DNA of 32,942 nt, from assembly GCA_021813275.1 (NCBI GenBank), contig JAKALD010000007.1, positions 1 to 32,942 on the forward strand, written 5' to 3'. Below the pieces are notes generated by a model. The model made no database searches. It was given only the letters and a program-made list of their open reading frames with translations, and was not told the origin of the DNA. The position numbers and the translations under genes are program-made. Shown here piece after piece: positions 6,945-15,417 of the stretch; position 1 is the first letter of the stretch; the number at the start of each line of letters is the position of its first letter. This DNA is from Pseudomonadota bacterium (GTDB lineage: Bacteria > Pseudomonadota > Gammaproteobacteria > Burkholderiales > SG8-39).

Positions 6945-8852
6945 ATGCTAGGCCGGGTGTTCGGCCGAGTGCTCGCGCAGCTCCTTGGCGACGGCGCGGT
7001 CCCGGCGCCTCCGCAATTCGTGCTGTCGCTGCCTCCGGATGCGGTCGAGCGCCTCGACGCGGGCGCGCGCGACATGGCGCGGCGCGCGCTGCTCGCGCAC
7101 AATCTCGGCAAGTTCGGCGAGAGCGCGGCACTGCTGCGCTCCGCGCTGAAGCGTTTGGCGCAGAACCCCGACCTGCTCGCGCTGCTCGGCATGTCCGAGC
7201 TCGAGGCTGGCCGCGAGCCGCAGGCGCGCGACCGGCTCGCCGAGGCGCGCCGCCTGGAGCCGAAGATTTCGCGCCGCTATCACGATTCCGGCGTGCGGCT
7301 GTATCAGGCCGGCGAGCGCGAGCGCGCGCTCGGCTGCTTTCTGCTCGCCTCGCAGCTCGACCAGACCGAAGCGGCGCACTTCGCAGCGGTGGGCGACGCG
7401 CTCGTGGCGCTCGGGCGCGAGGCCGAGGCGAGGACATGGTACGAGTTGAGCGCGAGGCTCGACATGCGCCCGGCGTATCTGATCAAGAGCGCGCTCGCCG
7501 GGCTGCGGGCGGTCTACGGGTCGGCCGAGCAGGTGCGCGAGGCGCGCGCGCGTTACGAGCGCGAGCTCGCGAAGCTGGATTCGATCGAATTGCGCATGGA
7601 GCACCCGGAAGTCGAGGTCTCCTACCTGCCGTTCTACCTCGCGTACATCGGCATGAACGACCGCCTGCTGCAGGAGCGGCTCGCGCGGATCTACCTGAAG
7701 GCCTGTCCGGGGCTCGCGTTCAGCGCGCCGCACTGCATGCCCGGCCGGGCGCGCACGCCCGGTCCCATCCGGGTCGGGTTCGCCTCGGCCTTCTTCCGGC
7801 GGCACTCGGTGGGTTTCTACTACAACGAGCTGATTCGCCGGCTGCTCGAGCGCGGGGAGCTGGACGTGCACCTCATCAGCTTCGGCGAGGTGCTCGATCC
7901 CGAGCTGCTGGAGCTCGCCGCGGCGCGCTCACGCCACCTCGCGCTCTGGCAGAGGGAGCTCGGGGAATGTCGCGCGAGGATGGCCAAGCTCGAGCTCGAC
8001 GCGCTGCTCTACGCCGACATCGGCATGCACCCGATCAGCTACTTCCTCGCCTTTGCGCGCCTCGCGCCGGTGCAGATCTGCATGGCCGGGCATCCCGTGA
8101 CGACCGGCATCCCGAGCGTGGACTACTATCTCTCGAGCGAGCTGCTGGAGCGTCCCGATGCGGACGCGCATTACAGCGAGCGTCTGCTCCGGCTGCGGTC
8201 GCTGCCGCTCGTGATCAAGCGGCCCGACGCGACCGGGCCGCTGCTCGACCGCACGACGCTCGGCGTGTCGCCGGACCGGCACCTGTACGTGTGCCCGATG
8301 AAGCTGCAGAAGATCCATCCCGAATTCGACCGCGCGATTGCGGAGATCCTGCGGCGCGACCCCGAGGGCGAAGTCGTGATGTTCCAGGATCGCGACTCGC
8401 CCGCGTGGGACCTGCAGGTGAAGAAGCGCATCGCCGCCGCGTTTCCCGACGTGCTCGAGCGCGTCAATTTCATGCCCTGGGCGAATCCCCAGGAGTTCTA
8501 CAGCATCCTCAGGCATGCCGCGGCCGCGCTCGACACGTTCCACTTCGGCGGCGGCGTGACCGCGATCATCGTGCTCGCCGCGGGCTGCCCGTTCGTCACG
8601 CTGCCCGGCCGCATGCTGGCCGGGCGCGGCGTGCAGGGCTTCTATCGCAAGATGGGATTGACGGACTGCATCGCGACCGATTTCGAGGACTACGTGGCCA
8701 AGGTGCTGCGTCTCGGTCGCGACGCGGCTTTCCGCGACGCGGTCGGCGCGCGCATTCTCGAGCGCGGCGGCGCGATCTACGAGAACTACGAAGCGGCGGA
8801 CGAGCTGACCGAGCTGCTGCCGCGCCTCCTCGCCGAGCGCGCGGCGCGCTGA
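6945..8852 (+). CDS. GT41-family protein, HMW1C-like, with helical N-terminal repeats
   Basis: The product is 635 aa. ATG 6945 has AGGGGG about 4 bases upstream, and the frame is open much further upstream only as a shadow of the previous gene. Residues about 40-190 are degenerate TPR-like helices. The catalytic part has VGFASAFFRRHSVGFYYNEL, DALLYADIGMHPISYFLAFA, LAPVQICMAGHPVTTGIPS followed by VDYYLSSELLE, the nucleotide-site segment CPMKLQKIHPEFD, and HFGGGVTAIIVLAAG. The GHPVTT...DYY and SERLLRL segments resemble the HMW1C branch of GT41, which N-glucosylates adhesin Asn-X-Ser/Thr sites, more than classical OGT; that is recalled resemblance, not an alignment. It ends in a convergent junction with soxB, its stop codon lying in a hairpin loop. 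Confidence 0.83.
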   Translation: MLGRVFGRVLAQLLGDGAVPAPPQFVLSLPPDAVERLDAGARDMARRALLAHNLGKFGESAALLRSALKRLAQNPDLLALLGMSELEAGREPQARDRLAEARRLEPKISRRYHDSGVRLYQAGERERALGCFLLASQLDQTEAAHFAAVGDALVALGREAEARTWYELSARLDMRPAYLIKSALAGLRAVYGSAEQVREARARYERELAKLDSIELRMEHPEVEVSYLPFYLAYIGMNDRLLQERLARIYLKACPGLAFSAPHCMPGRARTPGPIRVGFASAFFRRHSVGFYYNELIRRLLERGELDVHLISFGEVLDPELLELAAARSRHLALWQRELGECRARMAKLELDALLYADIGMHPISYFLAFARLAPVQICMAGHPVTTGIPSVDYYLSSELLERPDADAHYSERLLRLRSLPLVIKRPDATGPLLDRTTLGVSPDRHLYVCPMKLQKIHPEFDRAIAEILRRDPEGEVVMFQDRDSPAWDLQVKKRIAAAFPDVLERVNFMPWANPQEFYSILRHAAAALDTFHFGGGVTAIIVLAAGCPFVTLPGRMLAGRGVQGFYRKMGLTDCIATDFEDYVAKVLRLGRDAAFRDAVGARILERGGAIYENYEAADELTELLPRLLAERAAR

Positions 8853-8864
8853 TGCGCCGCGCGC
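8837..8864. other. Perfect 11-bp GC hairpin at the GT41/soxB convergent junction
   Basis: GCGCGCGGCGC and GCGCCGCGCGC pair around the loop GCTGAT, which holds the TGA stop of the GT41 gene (8850-8852). Neither strand has a U-tract after the stem, so it is not a canonical intrinsic terminator. It could still block converging transcription or protect both 3' ends. Confidence 0.5.
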
Positions 8865-8878
8865 CCGCTCCGGCGGCC

Positions 8879-10582
8879 TCAGGCGAGGCCCGGATTGCCT
8901 CGCACGCCGATCAGCCGCGGCAGGTTGAGCCGCACCGGCGGCACTGTTTTCTTCGCACGCAGGTAGCCGGCCACGACCTCCCAGATCGGCTCGCCGCTCG
9001 CGCCCTCGGTGACCGGCGCCCAGCCCGCCACCTTGTACTTCTTGTGCGGCTCGAGCGGCTTGCCGGCGAGCCGCATGTCGCGGATGCGCGCGCCGATCAG
9101 CGCGTTCGGGTCGCAGGCGTAGGTCATGCCGCCCACGCGCACCATGTCGCCGCCCTGCTGCAGGTAGGGATCGGGGTTGAACAGGTTGTCGCACACGTCC
9201 TCGAGGATCGCCTTGATCTGCTCGCCGGTCAGCTCGTTGAGCGTGCTGTACGGGTAGGTGATCGCGGTCTGGTCCATGAGGTGCTCGTAGGTGATCGCGT
9301 CCCCCGGCAGCAGCGTCGTGCCCCAGCGGAATCCCGGCGAGAAGGCGATCTGCGCGTCCTTCACCGCGAGCTGCGCGTCGAGGATCAGCTGGTCGAAGGT
9401 GCCGTTGAAGTTGCCGCGCCGGTAGAGCAGCCCCTCGGTCGCCGCGAGGTGCTCGCCAAGCTTGGCGGCGTGCGGCTTGCGCACCTCCTCGATGTATGCG
9501 GCCATGTCGGGGTCCGCCGGCAGCAGCTTCGCGAACACCGGGAGCAGCTTGTAGCGGTAGCCCGCGAGGCCCCCGGAGCCGACCTCGAGATCGAGCACCG
9601 CGAGGAACTTGCCGTTCGAGCCCGCGTTCGTCACCAGCGTGCGGCCGCCGCCGTTCGCGATCACGCTGGGCGCCGGCACGCCGTCGTGAGTGTGGCCGCC
9701 GAGGATCACGTCGATGCCGCGGACGCGCGTGGCGAGCTTCAGATCCACGTCCATGCCGTTGTGCGAGAGCAGCACCACCACCTTGGCGCCCTTGGCGCGC
9801 ACTTCGTCCACCAGCTTCTGCAGCCGGCGCTCCTGGATCCCGAAGGTCCACTGCGCCATCAGATAGCGCGGGTGCGCGATCGGCGTGTAGGGGAAGGCCT
9901 GCCCGATGATGCCGAGCGGAACGCCGTTCACCGTGCGCAGCGAGTAGGGCGTGAAGACGGGGTCCTCGAAATCGACCGTCTTCACGTTCTGCGCGATGAA
10001 CTCGATCGGCGAAAGCTCCTTGGCGACCGCCTGCTGCACCCGCTCGGCGCCGTAGGTGAACTCCCAGTGCGCGGTCATGAGATCGACGCCGAGCCGCTTC
10101 TGGGCGCCGATCATGTCGGCTCCCTTGCTCCAGAGCGAAGTGGCCGACCCCTGCCAGCTGTCCCCGCCGTCGAGCAGCAGCGCGTGCGGCTGCTCGGCGC
10201 GCAGGCGCTTCACGAGCGTGGCGAGATGCGCGTAGCCGCCCACCTTGCCGTAGCGGCGCGCCGCGGCGACGAAGTCGAGGTAGGTGAAGGCGTGCGCGAG
10301 AGCCCCGCCGGGCGGGATGTGGAAGTACTTCAGCAGCGCCTCGCCGACCAGGTGCGGCGGCTTGCCGGCCGCCTGGCCGACGCCGATGTTGACGTCGGGC
10401 TCGCGGAAATAGATCGGTAGGAGCTGCGCGTGCACGTCGGTGATGTGCAGCACGCGAACCTGGCCGTACTTCGGCACGCCGTAGAGCTCGTCCGCGGCCT
10501 TGGCATCGGCGAGCCCCGGTCGCAGCGTGGCGCCGGCCGACCCGGCGATCGCCAGCAGCCTCAGAAAGTCGCGGCGGTTCAT
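8879..10582 (-). CDS. soxB: SoxB thiosulfohydrolase
   Basis: The product is 567 aa, the usual SoxB length. The N-terminus MNRRDFLRLLAIAGSAGA is a twin-arginine signal, so it acts in the periplasm. It belongs to the 5'-nucleotidase/metallophosphoesterase family with a di-manganese site: D49 and H51 (ITDVHAQ), D141 (DGGDSWQGS), H274 (SHNGMD), and H297 and H299 (GGHTHDG). AHWEFTYG is the SoxB form of the substrate-loop signature. SoxB hydrolyses the terminal sulfone of S-thiosulfonate bound to SoxY, releasing sulfate. It is the last gene of soxYZXAKB, 71 bases after soxK. The start has only a weak ribosome site (GGGATC). No soxCD follows, so sulfane sulfur left on SoxYZ must be handled by another route. 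Confidence 0.97.
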   Translation of the reverse strand: MNRRDFLRLLAIAGSAGATLRPGLADAKAADELYGVPKYGQVRVLHITDVHAQLLPIYFREPDVNIGVGQAAGKPPHLVGEALLKYFHIPPGGALAHAFTYLDFVAAARRYGKVGGYAHLATLVKRLRAEQPHALLLDGGDSWQGSATSLWSKGADMIGAQKRLGVDLMTAHWEFTYGAERVQQAVAKELSPIEFIAQNVKTVDFEDPVFTPYSLRTVNGVPLGIIGQAFPYTPIAHPRYLMAQWTFGIQERRLQKLVDEVRAKGAKVVVLLSHNGMDVDLKLATRVRGIDVILGGHTHDGVPAPSVIANGGGRTLVTNAGSNGKFLAVLDLEVGSGGLAGYRYKLLPVFAKLLPADPDMAAYIEEVRKPHAAKLGEHLAATEGLLYRRGNFNGTFDQLILDAQLAVKDAQIAFSPGFRWGTTLLPGDAITYEHLMDQTAITYPYSTLNELTGEQIKAILEDVCDNLFNPDPYLQQGGDMVRVGGMTYACDPNALIGARIRDMRLAGKPLEPHKKYKVAGWAPVTEGASGEPIWEVVAGYLRAKKTVPPVRLNLPRLIGVRGNPGLA

Positions 10583-10653
10583 CTATCGAGTGATCCCATG
10601 AAACGACGGCCGTTCGCGGCTCGCGCGGCCTGCCTGCGCGAGGGCGCGGCCCG

Positions 10654-10947
10654 TCAGTGGGTCAGCGGATACCGGGTCTGCTCGAGGCCGAGCCTTGCCT
10701 GATCGCTCGCGATCTCGGAGTACTTGAGCACGGCGGCGCTGTCGCCCTTCTTGGCCGCCGCCTCGGCCTCCTTGAGCGCCTGCTGGGCCGAAGTCCAAAG
10801 CGCGTCCTTCGCCGCGGCCGCTTTCACGTCCGCCTGCGCCTGCGCGAGCGCCTCGTTCGGATCGGTCGTCCGGACCGCGGTCGCTCCCTGGCAGCCCGCG
10901 AGAACGAGAGCCGCGGCAAGAGCCATTGCAACGAGAGTCTTTTCCAT
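10654..10947 (-). CDS. soxK: SoxXA-binding lipoprotein, SoxK-like
   Basis: The product is 97 aa. The N-terminus carries a lipoprotein signal with the lipobox LAGC (Cys19). The rest is charged and Ala-rich with helix-forming repeats (AEAAAKKGDSAAVLKYSEIA) typical of the small SoxK/SAXB subunit that binds SoxXA and raises its activity in green sulfur bacteria and Starkeya. Its place between soxA and soxB is the known soxXAKB-type arrangement, which supports the name more than the short sequence does. The Shine-Dalgarno is GGAGGG. The gap to soxA is 15 bases, indicating one transcript. It is probably anchored at the periplasmic membrane face. Confidence 0.82.
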   Translation of the reverse strand: MEKTLVAMALAAALVLAGCQGATAVRTTDPNEALAQAQADVKAAAAKDALWTSAQQALKEAEAAAKKGDSAAVLKYSEIASDQARLGLEQTRYPLTH

Positions 10948-10962
10948 GATTTGCCCTCCGAC

Positions 10963-11793
10963 CTACTTCCGGAACACCGACGAGTGCATCACCAGCCCGT
11001 TGCTCAGGTAGGTATGGAAGTACTCGAGATCGTTGAACTCCTCGCTGCCGGGCTTCGGCGGCACCGCGCGAATGTTCTTCAGGCAGCCGGCGTAGCGCTT
11101 CTGCAGTGTGACCACGTTGGTCGCCGCGCGGAACACCGGCCAATGAGTGGCCTGGCCCACCACCGGAGACAGGAGCTCGGTGCGCAGCACCTTGCCGGCG
11201 CTGTCCACGTGGCAGGACGCGCAGGCGAAGTTGAGCTGGCCATGGCGCGTGTAGAAGAACTTCTTGCCGCGCTCGTAGGCCGCTTCGGCGCCGGACCCTT
11301 GCACCTTGATGTCGACGCGCATGCCGTCGGACAGCGTGCGCGCGTAGGACTCGAGCAGCCCCATGGTCTTCATGTCGCCGTAGCCGTAGGGTTTCTCGCC
11401 GTTCGCCTCGCGGCACATGTTGAGCTTCATCTCGAAAGTGACGACCTTGCCGAGCTTGTCGTCGTAGTAGGGGTAGTGCCCGGCGACGTTTCTTCCGCCG
11501 TTGGGGAAGCAGCTGGCGTAGGTCTTGCCGTTCTTGAACGGCGTTTCCCACATCTTCTTGCCCTGGTCGATTTCCTCGAGGAAGGGCGGGAACTCCATGA
11601 TGGACTCGTACTGGGCCTTGGCGTCCGGGCTGAACGCCAGCGCCCCGTACACATAATCCCCGGGCTTCAGCTCCGGAAAGTGCTTCTCGAACTGTCGGAC
11701 GAGCGCCTCGCGGTCGCTCTCCGGCGACGCAAGAGCCGCGGCCGGGCCGGCGAGCGCGCCGAGCCCGATGAGGGCCAGTATCAGTTTTCGCAT
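10963..11793 (-). CDS. soxA: SoxA, mono-haem cytochrome c subunit of SoxXA
   Basis: The product is 276 aa with a Sec signal peptide ending near LAGPAAALASP, exported to the periplasm. Only one haem motif is present, CASCH (C191, C194, H195). The N-terminal haem site of di-haem SoxA is replaced by single cysteines C95 (ASCFPNGG) and C127 (NMCREANG), which form a disulfide in mono-haem homologues. C237 (YAGCLKN) is the expected catalytic cysteine and haem ligand, modified to a persulfide in crystal structures. With SoxX it oxidatively couples thiosulfate to the SoxY cysteine. A strong Shine-Dalgarno (AAGGAGGAG) precedes the ATG. It lies in the sox operon, 67 bases after soxX. Confidence 0.96.
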   Translation of the reverse strand: MRKLILALIGLGALAGPAAALASPESDREALVRQFEKHFPELKPGDYVYGALAFSPDAKAQYESIMEFPPFLEEIDQGKKMWETPFKNGKTYASCFPNGGRNVAGHYPYYDDKLGKVVTFEMKLNMCREANGEKPYGYGDMKTMGLLESYARTLSDGMRVDIKVQGSGAEAAYERGKKFFYTRHGQLNFACASCHVDSAGKVLRTELLSPVVGQATHWPVFRAATNVVTLQKRYAGCLKNIRAVPPKPGSEEFNDLEYFHTYLSNGLVMHSSVFRK

Positions 11794-11860
11794 CGTCTCC
11801 TCCTTGTTTCTTGTCGCGGGGGAACGGGCGTACGGCGATGATTCGTCCGCCGCGCCCCGT

Positions 11861-12256
11861 TCACAGACCGTAGATGTAATCCACGATCAGGTCGATCTCC
11901 TTCGGTGTCAGGATATGGTGGATCCCGAACGGCGGCATCACCGTGTTCGGATTCCTGACCATGGGATCCCAGATCTGAGCGCGAAGCTTTGCCTTGTCCG
12001 GGAAGCGCGCCTCCATCTTGATGAGCGGAGGGCCGATGGTGGCGTCCGTGTAGTCCTTCGAGACGGGCGACTGCGTGGCGGGATCGGTCGGAATCTGATG
12101 GCAGGCGAGGCAATTGCCCTTCTTATTGTCGTAGGCCAGCGCGCGGCCCAGCTCGCGGTTGCCCTCGGCGGCGGCAGACGCCTGAAGGCTCTGGCCGAGC
12201 AGCAGCGCCGCGGCGACGCCGGCGGCGGCCAGCATGAAAGTTCGCGATTTGCGCAT
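11861..12256 (-). CDS. soxX: SoxX, mono-haem cytochrome c subunit of SoxXA
   Basis: The product is 131 aa with a Sec signal peptide (cleavage expected after QASAAA). It has one haem motif, CLACH (C49, C52, H53), and the distal Met ligand in NTVMPPFG (M107); the C-terminal helix (TPKEIDLIVDYIYGL) is typical of class I cytochrome c. It takes the electrons from SoxA-catalysed thiosulfate conjugation and passes them to small c-type cytochromes in the periplasm. The Shine-Dalgarno GGAGGAGG is strong. It lies between soxZ (110 bases upstream) and soxA. In many betaproteobacteria soxX is first in the operon; here it comes after soxYZ. Confidence 0.95.
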   Translation of the reverse strand: MRKSRTFMLAAAGVAAALLLGQSLQASAAAEGNRELGRALAYDNKKGNCLACHQIPTDPATQSPVSKDYTDATIGPPLIKMEARFPDKAKLRAQIWDPMVRNPNTVMPPFGIHHILTPKEIDLIVDYIYGL

Positions 12257-12366
12257 GTTTCCTCCTCCTCAAGTCCAAATGGCGCCGGTTCCCGCAGGCC
12301 GGGGTGTGCCGCGGGCTCGCGGCGGCGCGCGGTTCCGACCGCGCGCCGCCCGCGGCACGACGCCGG

Positions 12367-12681
12367 TCAGGCGATCGCGCCGTCGATCTTGTTCGATTCG
12401 CCCTTGTTGTCGAGCCAGCTGATCTCGAGCTTGTCGCCGGTCTTGGCGCCCTTGAGGCGGAACGCGAACACCGGATTGCGCGAGACCGACTGGCTGGTCT
12501 GGCCGTTGATGACGACCTTGCCGTTCAGCTTCACGGTCACGATCTCGATGAAGTGCATCGGGATCAGCTTGCCGTCCGGACCCTTGCGCAGTCCGGTCTC
12601 CATCGGGTGGCTCATCAGCACGCGCACCTCGGCGGTGTCGCCCTTCATCATGGTGGCGCGCATCTTCATTGGTCCTGGCAT
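12367..12681 (-). CDS. soxZ: SoxZ, thiosulfate oxidation carrier complex subunit
   Basis: The product is 104 aa with no signal peptide, as usual: SoxZ is exported together with SoxY through the SoxY Tat signal. The sequence has the SoxZ immunoglobulin-like signatures VLMSHPMETGLRKG, HFIEIVTVKLNG and ISWLDNKGES. It forms the heterodimeric SoxYZ carrier, which presents the SoxY C-terminal cysteine arm to SoxXA and SoxB. The Shine-Dalgarno is GAGGAG, 6-7 bases before the ATG. It starts 10 bases after the soxY stop, so the two are translated from one message. Confidence 0.96.
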   Translation of the reverse strand: MPGPMKMRATMMKGDTAEVRVLMSHPMETGLRKGPDGKLIPMHFIEIVTVKLNGKVVINGQTSQSVSRNPVFAFRLKGAKTGDKLEISWLDNKGESNKIDGAIA

Positions 12682-12691
12682 GGCGTTCTCC

Positions 12692-13162
12692 TCAGCCCCC
12701 GCAACCGCCGATCGTGACTTTGACCTCGCGCGTGGCGACGTAATACTTGCCGTTCGCCTCGGCGATCGCCCGCACCTCCGACGTCTGCCCCATTTTCACG
12801 TTCACTTTCACGTAGGGCAGGGCGCCTTCCTCGAAATCGAACTTCGCCGACAGCGGGAACGGGTTCTTGTCGATGACGATGGCGATCGACTTGGTTCCGG
12901 GAACGTTGCTCGAGACTTCGATCGGCACCACCGCGCCGTTCTCGGCGATCTGCGGAGCCTCCAGGACCACCTCCTTGCTTTGCGCCGCGCTCTCGGCGCC
13001 CAGCTGCTTCAGCGCGTCGGCGGCCGACTTCGCCCGGAAGGCGTTCTGGTCCCATTGGGCCGCGAGCACGCGTTGCGGCCTGAGCAGGCCGGCGGCGAGC
13101 GCTGCGGCGGCGACGCCCGTGGCGCTCGCGCCCTTCAGCAACACTCTGCGTACGACATCCAT
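12692..13162 (-). CDS. soxY: SoxY, thiosulfate oxidation sulfur carrier
   Basis: The product is 156 aa from ATG 13162, preceded by GGAGGAGG. An ATG-like frame to 13228 would add 22 residues before the signal and is less likely. The Tat signal (VRRVLLKGASATG) is the form typical of SoxY. The C-terminus ends in GGCGG; Cys154 on this flexible arm carries the covalently bound thiosulfate and sulfane sulfur intermediates in the periplasm. It is the first gene of soxYZXAKB. The 248 bases upstream hold a 15-bp palindrome at 13308-13322 that may be the operator. Confidence 0.96.
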   Translation of the reverse strand: MDVVRRVLLKGASATGVAAAALAAGLLRPQRVLAAQWDQNAFRAKSAADALKQLGAESAAQSKEVVLEAPQIAENGAVVPIEVSSNVPGTKSIAIVIDKNPFPLSAKFDFEEGALPYVKVNVKMGQTSEVRAIAEANGKYYVATREVKVTIGGCGG

Positions 13163-13307
13163 TCTCGATACCTCCTCCATGTTAAGACCCGCGCCCGCTC
13201 GCAGGCGCGTCGGGCTCTTTTGTGTCACTCGTCGCGCGCCGCCGCGTAGGCCACGCTTCTGGGCCGGCGGGCTCGCCTCATCGGCGCCGCCAAGCCGATC
13301 ACCAACG

Positions 13308-13322
13308 AGATTGATCCAATCT
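13308..13322. promoter_or_regulatory. Palindrome upstream of the sox operon
   Basis: AGATTG-ATC-CAATCT is a perfect 6-3-6 inverted repeat 146 bases before the soxY start. It sits in an AT-rich patch of an otherwise very GC-rich region, next to TTAA. A related palindrome with the same TGGATCAATC core lies at a similar distance upstream of sat. Sox operons are commonly repressed by ArsR-type SoxR or similar regulators; the identity of any regulator here is unknown. Confidence 0.45.
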
Positions 13323-13328
13323 TAATGA

Positions 13329-13355
13329 CTCCGCGAAAGCGCGAGAAGAGCGGAG
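13329..13355 (-). terminator. Possible terminator of moaC
   Basis: CTCCGC and GCGGAG form a 6-bp outer stem around 15 bases that contain a second small stem (CGCG-CTTT-CGCG). It is 56 bases downstream of the moaC stop on the minus strand and is followed by TCATTAAG rather than a real U-tract. It may be a weak terminator or part of the sox control region. Confidence 0.3.
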
Positions 13356-13410
13356 GATATTAAACGTGTCTATATGTTCATCGGCTGCGTGGATTCGAGA
13401 TCCGTTCGCG

Positions 13411-13887
13411 TCACGCCGCGCCGCGGCGGAAGTGGCCGGACTTGCCGCCGCGCTTTTCCTCCAGCCGCACGTCGAGCAGCGTCATGCCGCGATCGACTGC
13501 CTTGAGCATGTCGTAGATCGTCAGCAGGCCGACGGCCACCGCGGTGAGGGCCTCCATCTCGACGCCGGTGCGCCCGCGGCACTCGACCGTCGCGCGCAGC
13601 GTCACGCGGCTGCGAGCGGCATCGAGCGAATACTCGACCGCGACGCGGCTGATCGGGATCGGGTGCGCGAGAGGGATCAGATCGGGAGTGCGCTTGGCAG
13701 CTTGGATCGCCGCGACGCGCGCGACGCCGAGCACGTCGCCCTTCTTCGCGCCGCCCTGAGCCAGCAGGCGGAAAGTGGCGGGCTGCATCTGGACGCGCCC
13801 CGAAGCCACCGCGACGCGGCGCGTCGTCGGCTTCGCCGCGACGTCGACCATGTGCGCCTGCCCCTTCCTGTCGAAGTGGGTCAGCAC
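13411..13887 (-). CDS. moaC: Cyclic pyranopterin monophosphate synthase MoaC
   Basis: The product is 158 aa from GTG 13887, which gives the usual MoaC N-terminus [19 protein letters not shown]. An upstream in-frame ATG at 13950 would add 21 residues and nearly touch the divergent gene's start. Family landmarks are [14 protein letters not shown], the strongly conserved [24 protein letters not shown], and the catalytic Lys in KRGGKSGHF. MoaC converts the 3',8-cyclo-GTP made by MoaA to cyclic pyranopterin monophosphate in molybdenum cofactor synthesis, in the cytoplasm as a hexamer. No other moa gene is nearby. It diverges from the BepA-like protease; their starts are about 70 bases apart. Confidence 0.95.
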   Translation of the reverse strand: MLTHFDRKGQAHMVDVAAKPTTRRVAVASGRVQMQPATFRLLAQGGAKKGDVLGVARVAAIQAAKRTPDLIPLAHPIPISRVAVEYSLDAARSRVTLRATVECRGRTGVEMEALTAVAVGLLTIYDMLKAVDRGMTLLDVRLEEKRGGKSGHFRRGAA

Positions 13888-13956
13888 GCTCGAACGCTTT
13901 GCAGCCACGGCAGCTTCTCGCACGGAACTCGTCGCTGCGCAAGGTATCATAAGTGG

Positions 13957-15396
13957 ATGCGTTTCAAGGCGTTGCTGCCGGTCTTGCTGCTGCTGGCCTT
14001 GCCGCGCGCCTTCGCCGACGGGCTGCCGGATCTGGGCGACCCCGCGTCCGCCGTGCTTTCGCCGCGGCTCGAGCACCGCATCGGGGAACAGGCCGCGCAG
14101 CAGATCCGCGCCGATCCCGCGTACCTCGACGATCCCGAGGTCATCGATTACCTGGACACGATCGGCAACCGCCTGGTGGCGGCCATGCCGAGCCCCTACC
14201 CGACGTTCCACTTCCTGCCCATCCGCGATCCCGAGATCAACGCCTTCGCGCTGCCGGGCGGGTTCATCGGCGTGAACACCGGCCTGATTCAGGCCACCGA
14301 CAACGAGTCGGAGCTCGCCGCCGTGCTCGCCCACGAAATCACGCACGTCGCGCAGAACCACATGGCGCGCATGCTCGCGGCGCAGCAGCGCATGCAGATC
14401 CCGGCGATGCTCGCGCTCGCGGCCGCGATCATCGCCGGGCATTCGCGTCCGGACCTTGCGGCCGGCGCCGCGGCCGCGGCGCAGGGCGGCCTGGTCCAGT
14501 CGCAGCTCACGTACTCGCGCGAGTTCGAGCGCGAAGCCGACCGCATCGGCTTTCAGCGCCTGGTCAAGGCGGGCTTCGATCCGCGGGGCATGGCGGAATT
14601 CTTCAAGAAGCTGGAGCGTTACACGGCCCTGTCGGAGGACGGCAGCATTCCGGGGTGGCTACGCGATCACCCGCTCACCCCCGAGCGCATCGCCGACGCC
14701 GAGAACCGGGCGGCGGACTATCCGTATCGCCAGCACGTGGACAGCGTAGAGTACGGCTTGGTGCGCGCCAAGCTGCGCGCGGAGGAACACGATCCGCGGG
14801 ACGCCGTGCTGCGCTTCTCGAGCGCGCTGCGCGACGGGCGCTACGCGAACGAGGCCGACGCGCGCTACGGCCTAGTCACCGCTTTGCTGCGCGCCAACCA
14901 GCCGAAGCAGGCCGAGGCGGCGCTCGCGAAGCTGCGGGCTACGGGCGTGGCGAGCCCGATGATCGAAACCCTCGCTGCGCGGGTGGCGCGCGCCCTCGGC
15001 AACCGTGCGGGCGAGCTCGCCACGCTGAAGAACGCCCGTACGGCATTTCCTTACAGCCGCATCGCGTTCTACGCCTATGCCAGCGCGCTCGAGGACGGCC
15101 GGCAGGACGCCCAGGCACTCCAGGTCGTGTCGGAAGGGTTGCGCCTCTACCCGCACGACGCGCGGCTGTTCGGGCTGAAGGCGCGGGCGTACGCCGGGCT
15201 CGGCAAGCAGCTGCTGCAGCACCAGGCGCAGGCCGAGGCCTACTACCTGCGCGGGAATCTGCCGGGGGCCATCGAGCAGTTGCAGCTGGCGCGCGCCGCC
15301 GGGGACGGCAGCTTCTACGACCTGTCGATGATCGACGCCCGGTTGCGCGACCTGCGGACCGAGCGCCAGATCGAGCAGAAGGAGCTGAAGCAGTAG
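13957..15396 (+). CDS. bepA: BepA-like periplasmic M48 metalloprotease with TPR domain
   Basis: The product is 479 aa, close to E. coli BepA/YfgC (487). A Sec signal peptide ([20 protein letters not shown]) directs it to the periplasm. The M48 zinc motif HEITH (H126, E127, H130) follows [10 protein letters not shown], and the third ligand lies in the EREAD segment at 191-195. Residues about 250-475 are TPRs (for example [20 protein letters not shown]). BepA-type proteins help mature or degrade outer-membrane proteins, notably LptD at the Bam complex; this role is by family. The start is ATG 13957; a GTG at 13953 is in another frame. The gene is monocistronic and converges on chrB with a 21-base gap. 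Confidence 0.9.
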   Translation: MRFKALLPVLLLLALPRAFADGLPDLGDPASAVLSPRLEHRIGEQAAQQIRADPAYLDDPEVIDYLDTIGNRLVAAMPSPYPTFHFLPIRDPEINAFALPGGFIGVNTGLIQATDNESELAAVLAHEITHVAQNHMARMLAAQQRMQIPAMLALAAAIIAGHSRPDLAAGAAAAAQGGLVQSQLTYSREFEREADRIGFQRLVKAGFDPRGMAEFFKKLERYTALSEDGSIPGWLRDHPLTPERIADAENRAADYPYRQHVDSVEYGLVRAKLRAEEHDPRDAVLRFSSALRDGRYANEADARYGLVTALLRANQPKQAEAALAKLRATGVASPMIETLAARVARALGNRAGELATLKNARTAFPYSRIAFYAYASALEDGRQDAQALQVVSEGLRLYPHDARLFGLKARAYAGLGKQLLQHQAQAEAYYLRGNLPGAIEQLQLARAAGDGSFYDLSMIDARLRDLRTERQIEQKELKQ

Positions 15397-15417
15397 GCGG
15401 CGGCCGGCCTCCGGGCC

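Noticed and set aside
6914-10420. A 1168-codon plus-strand frame across the GT41 gene and soxB
   Set aside because: It passes through two real genes on opposite strands, has no domain, and is compositionally extreme.
10657-13249. Long plus-strand frames antisense to soxK, soxA, soxX, soxZ and soxY
   Set aside because: The minus-strand genes have haem motifs, signal peptides and Shine-Dalgarno sites; the plus-strand frames have none.
13308-13322. FNR/CRP-type box at the soxY palindrome
   Set aside because: The FNR consensus TTGAT-N4-ATCAA does not fit; after TTGAT the second half-site is not at the needed distance.
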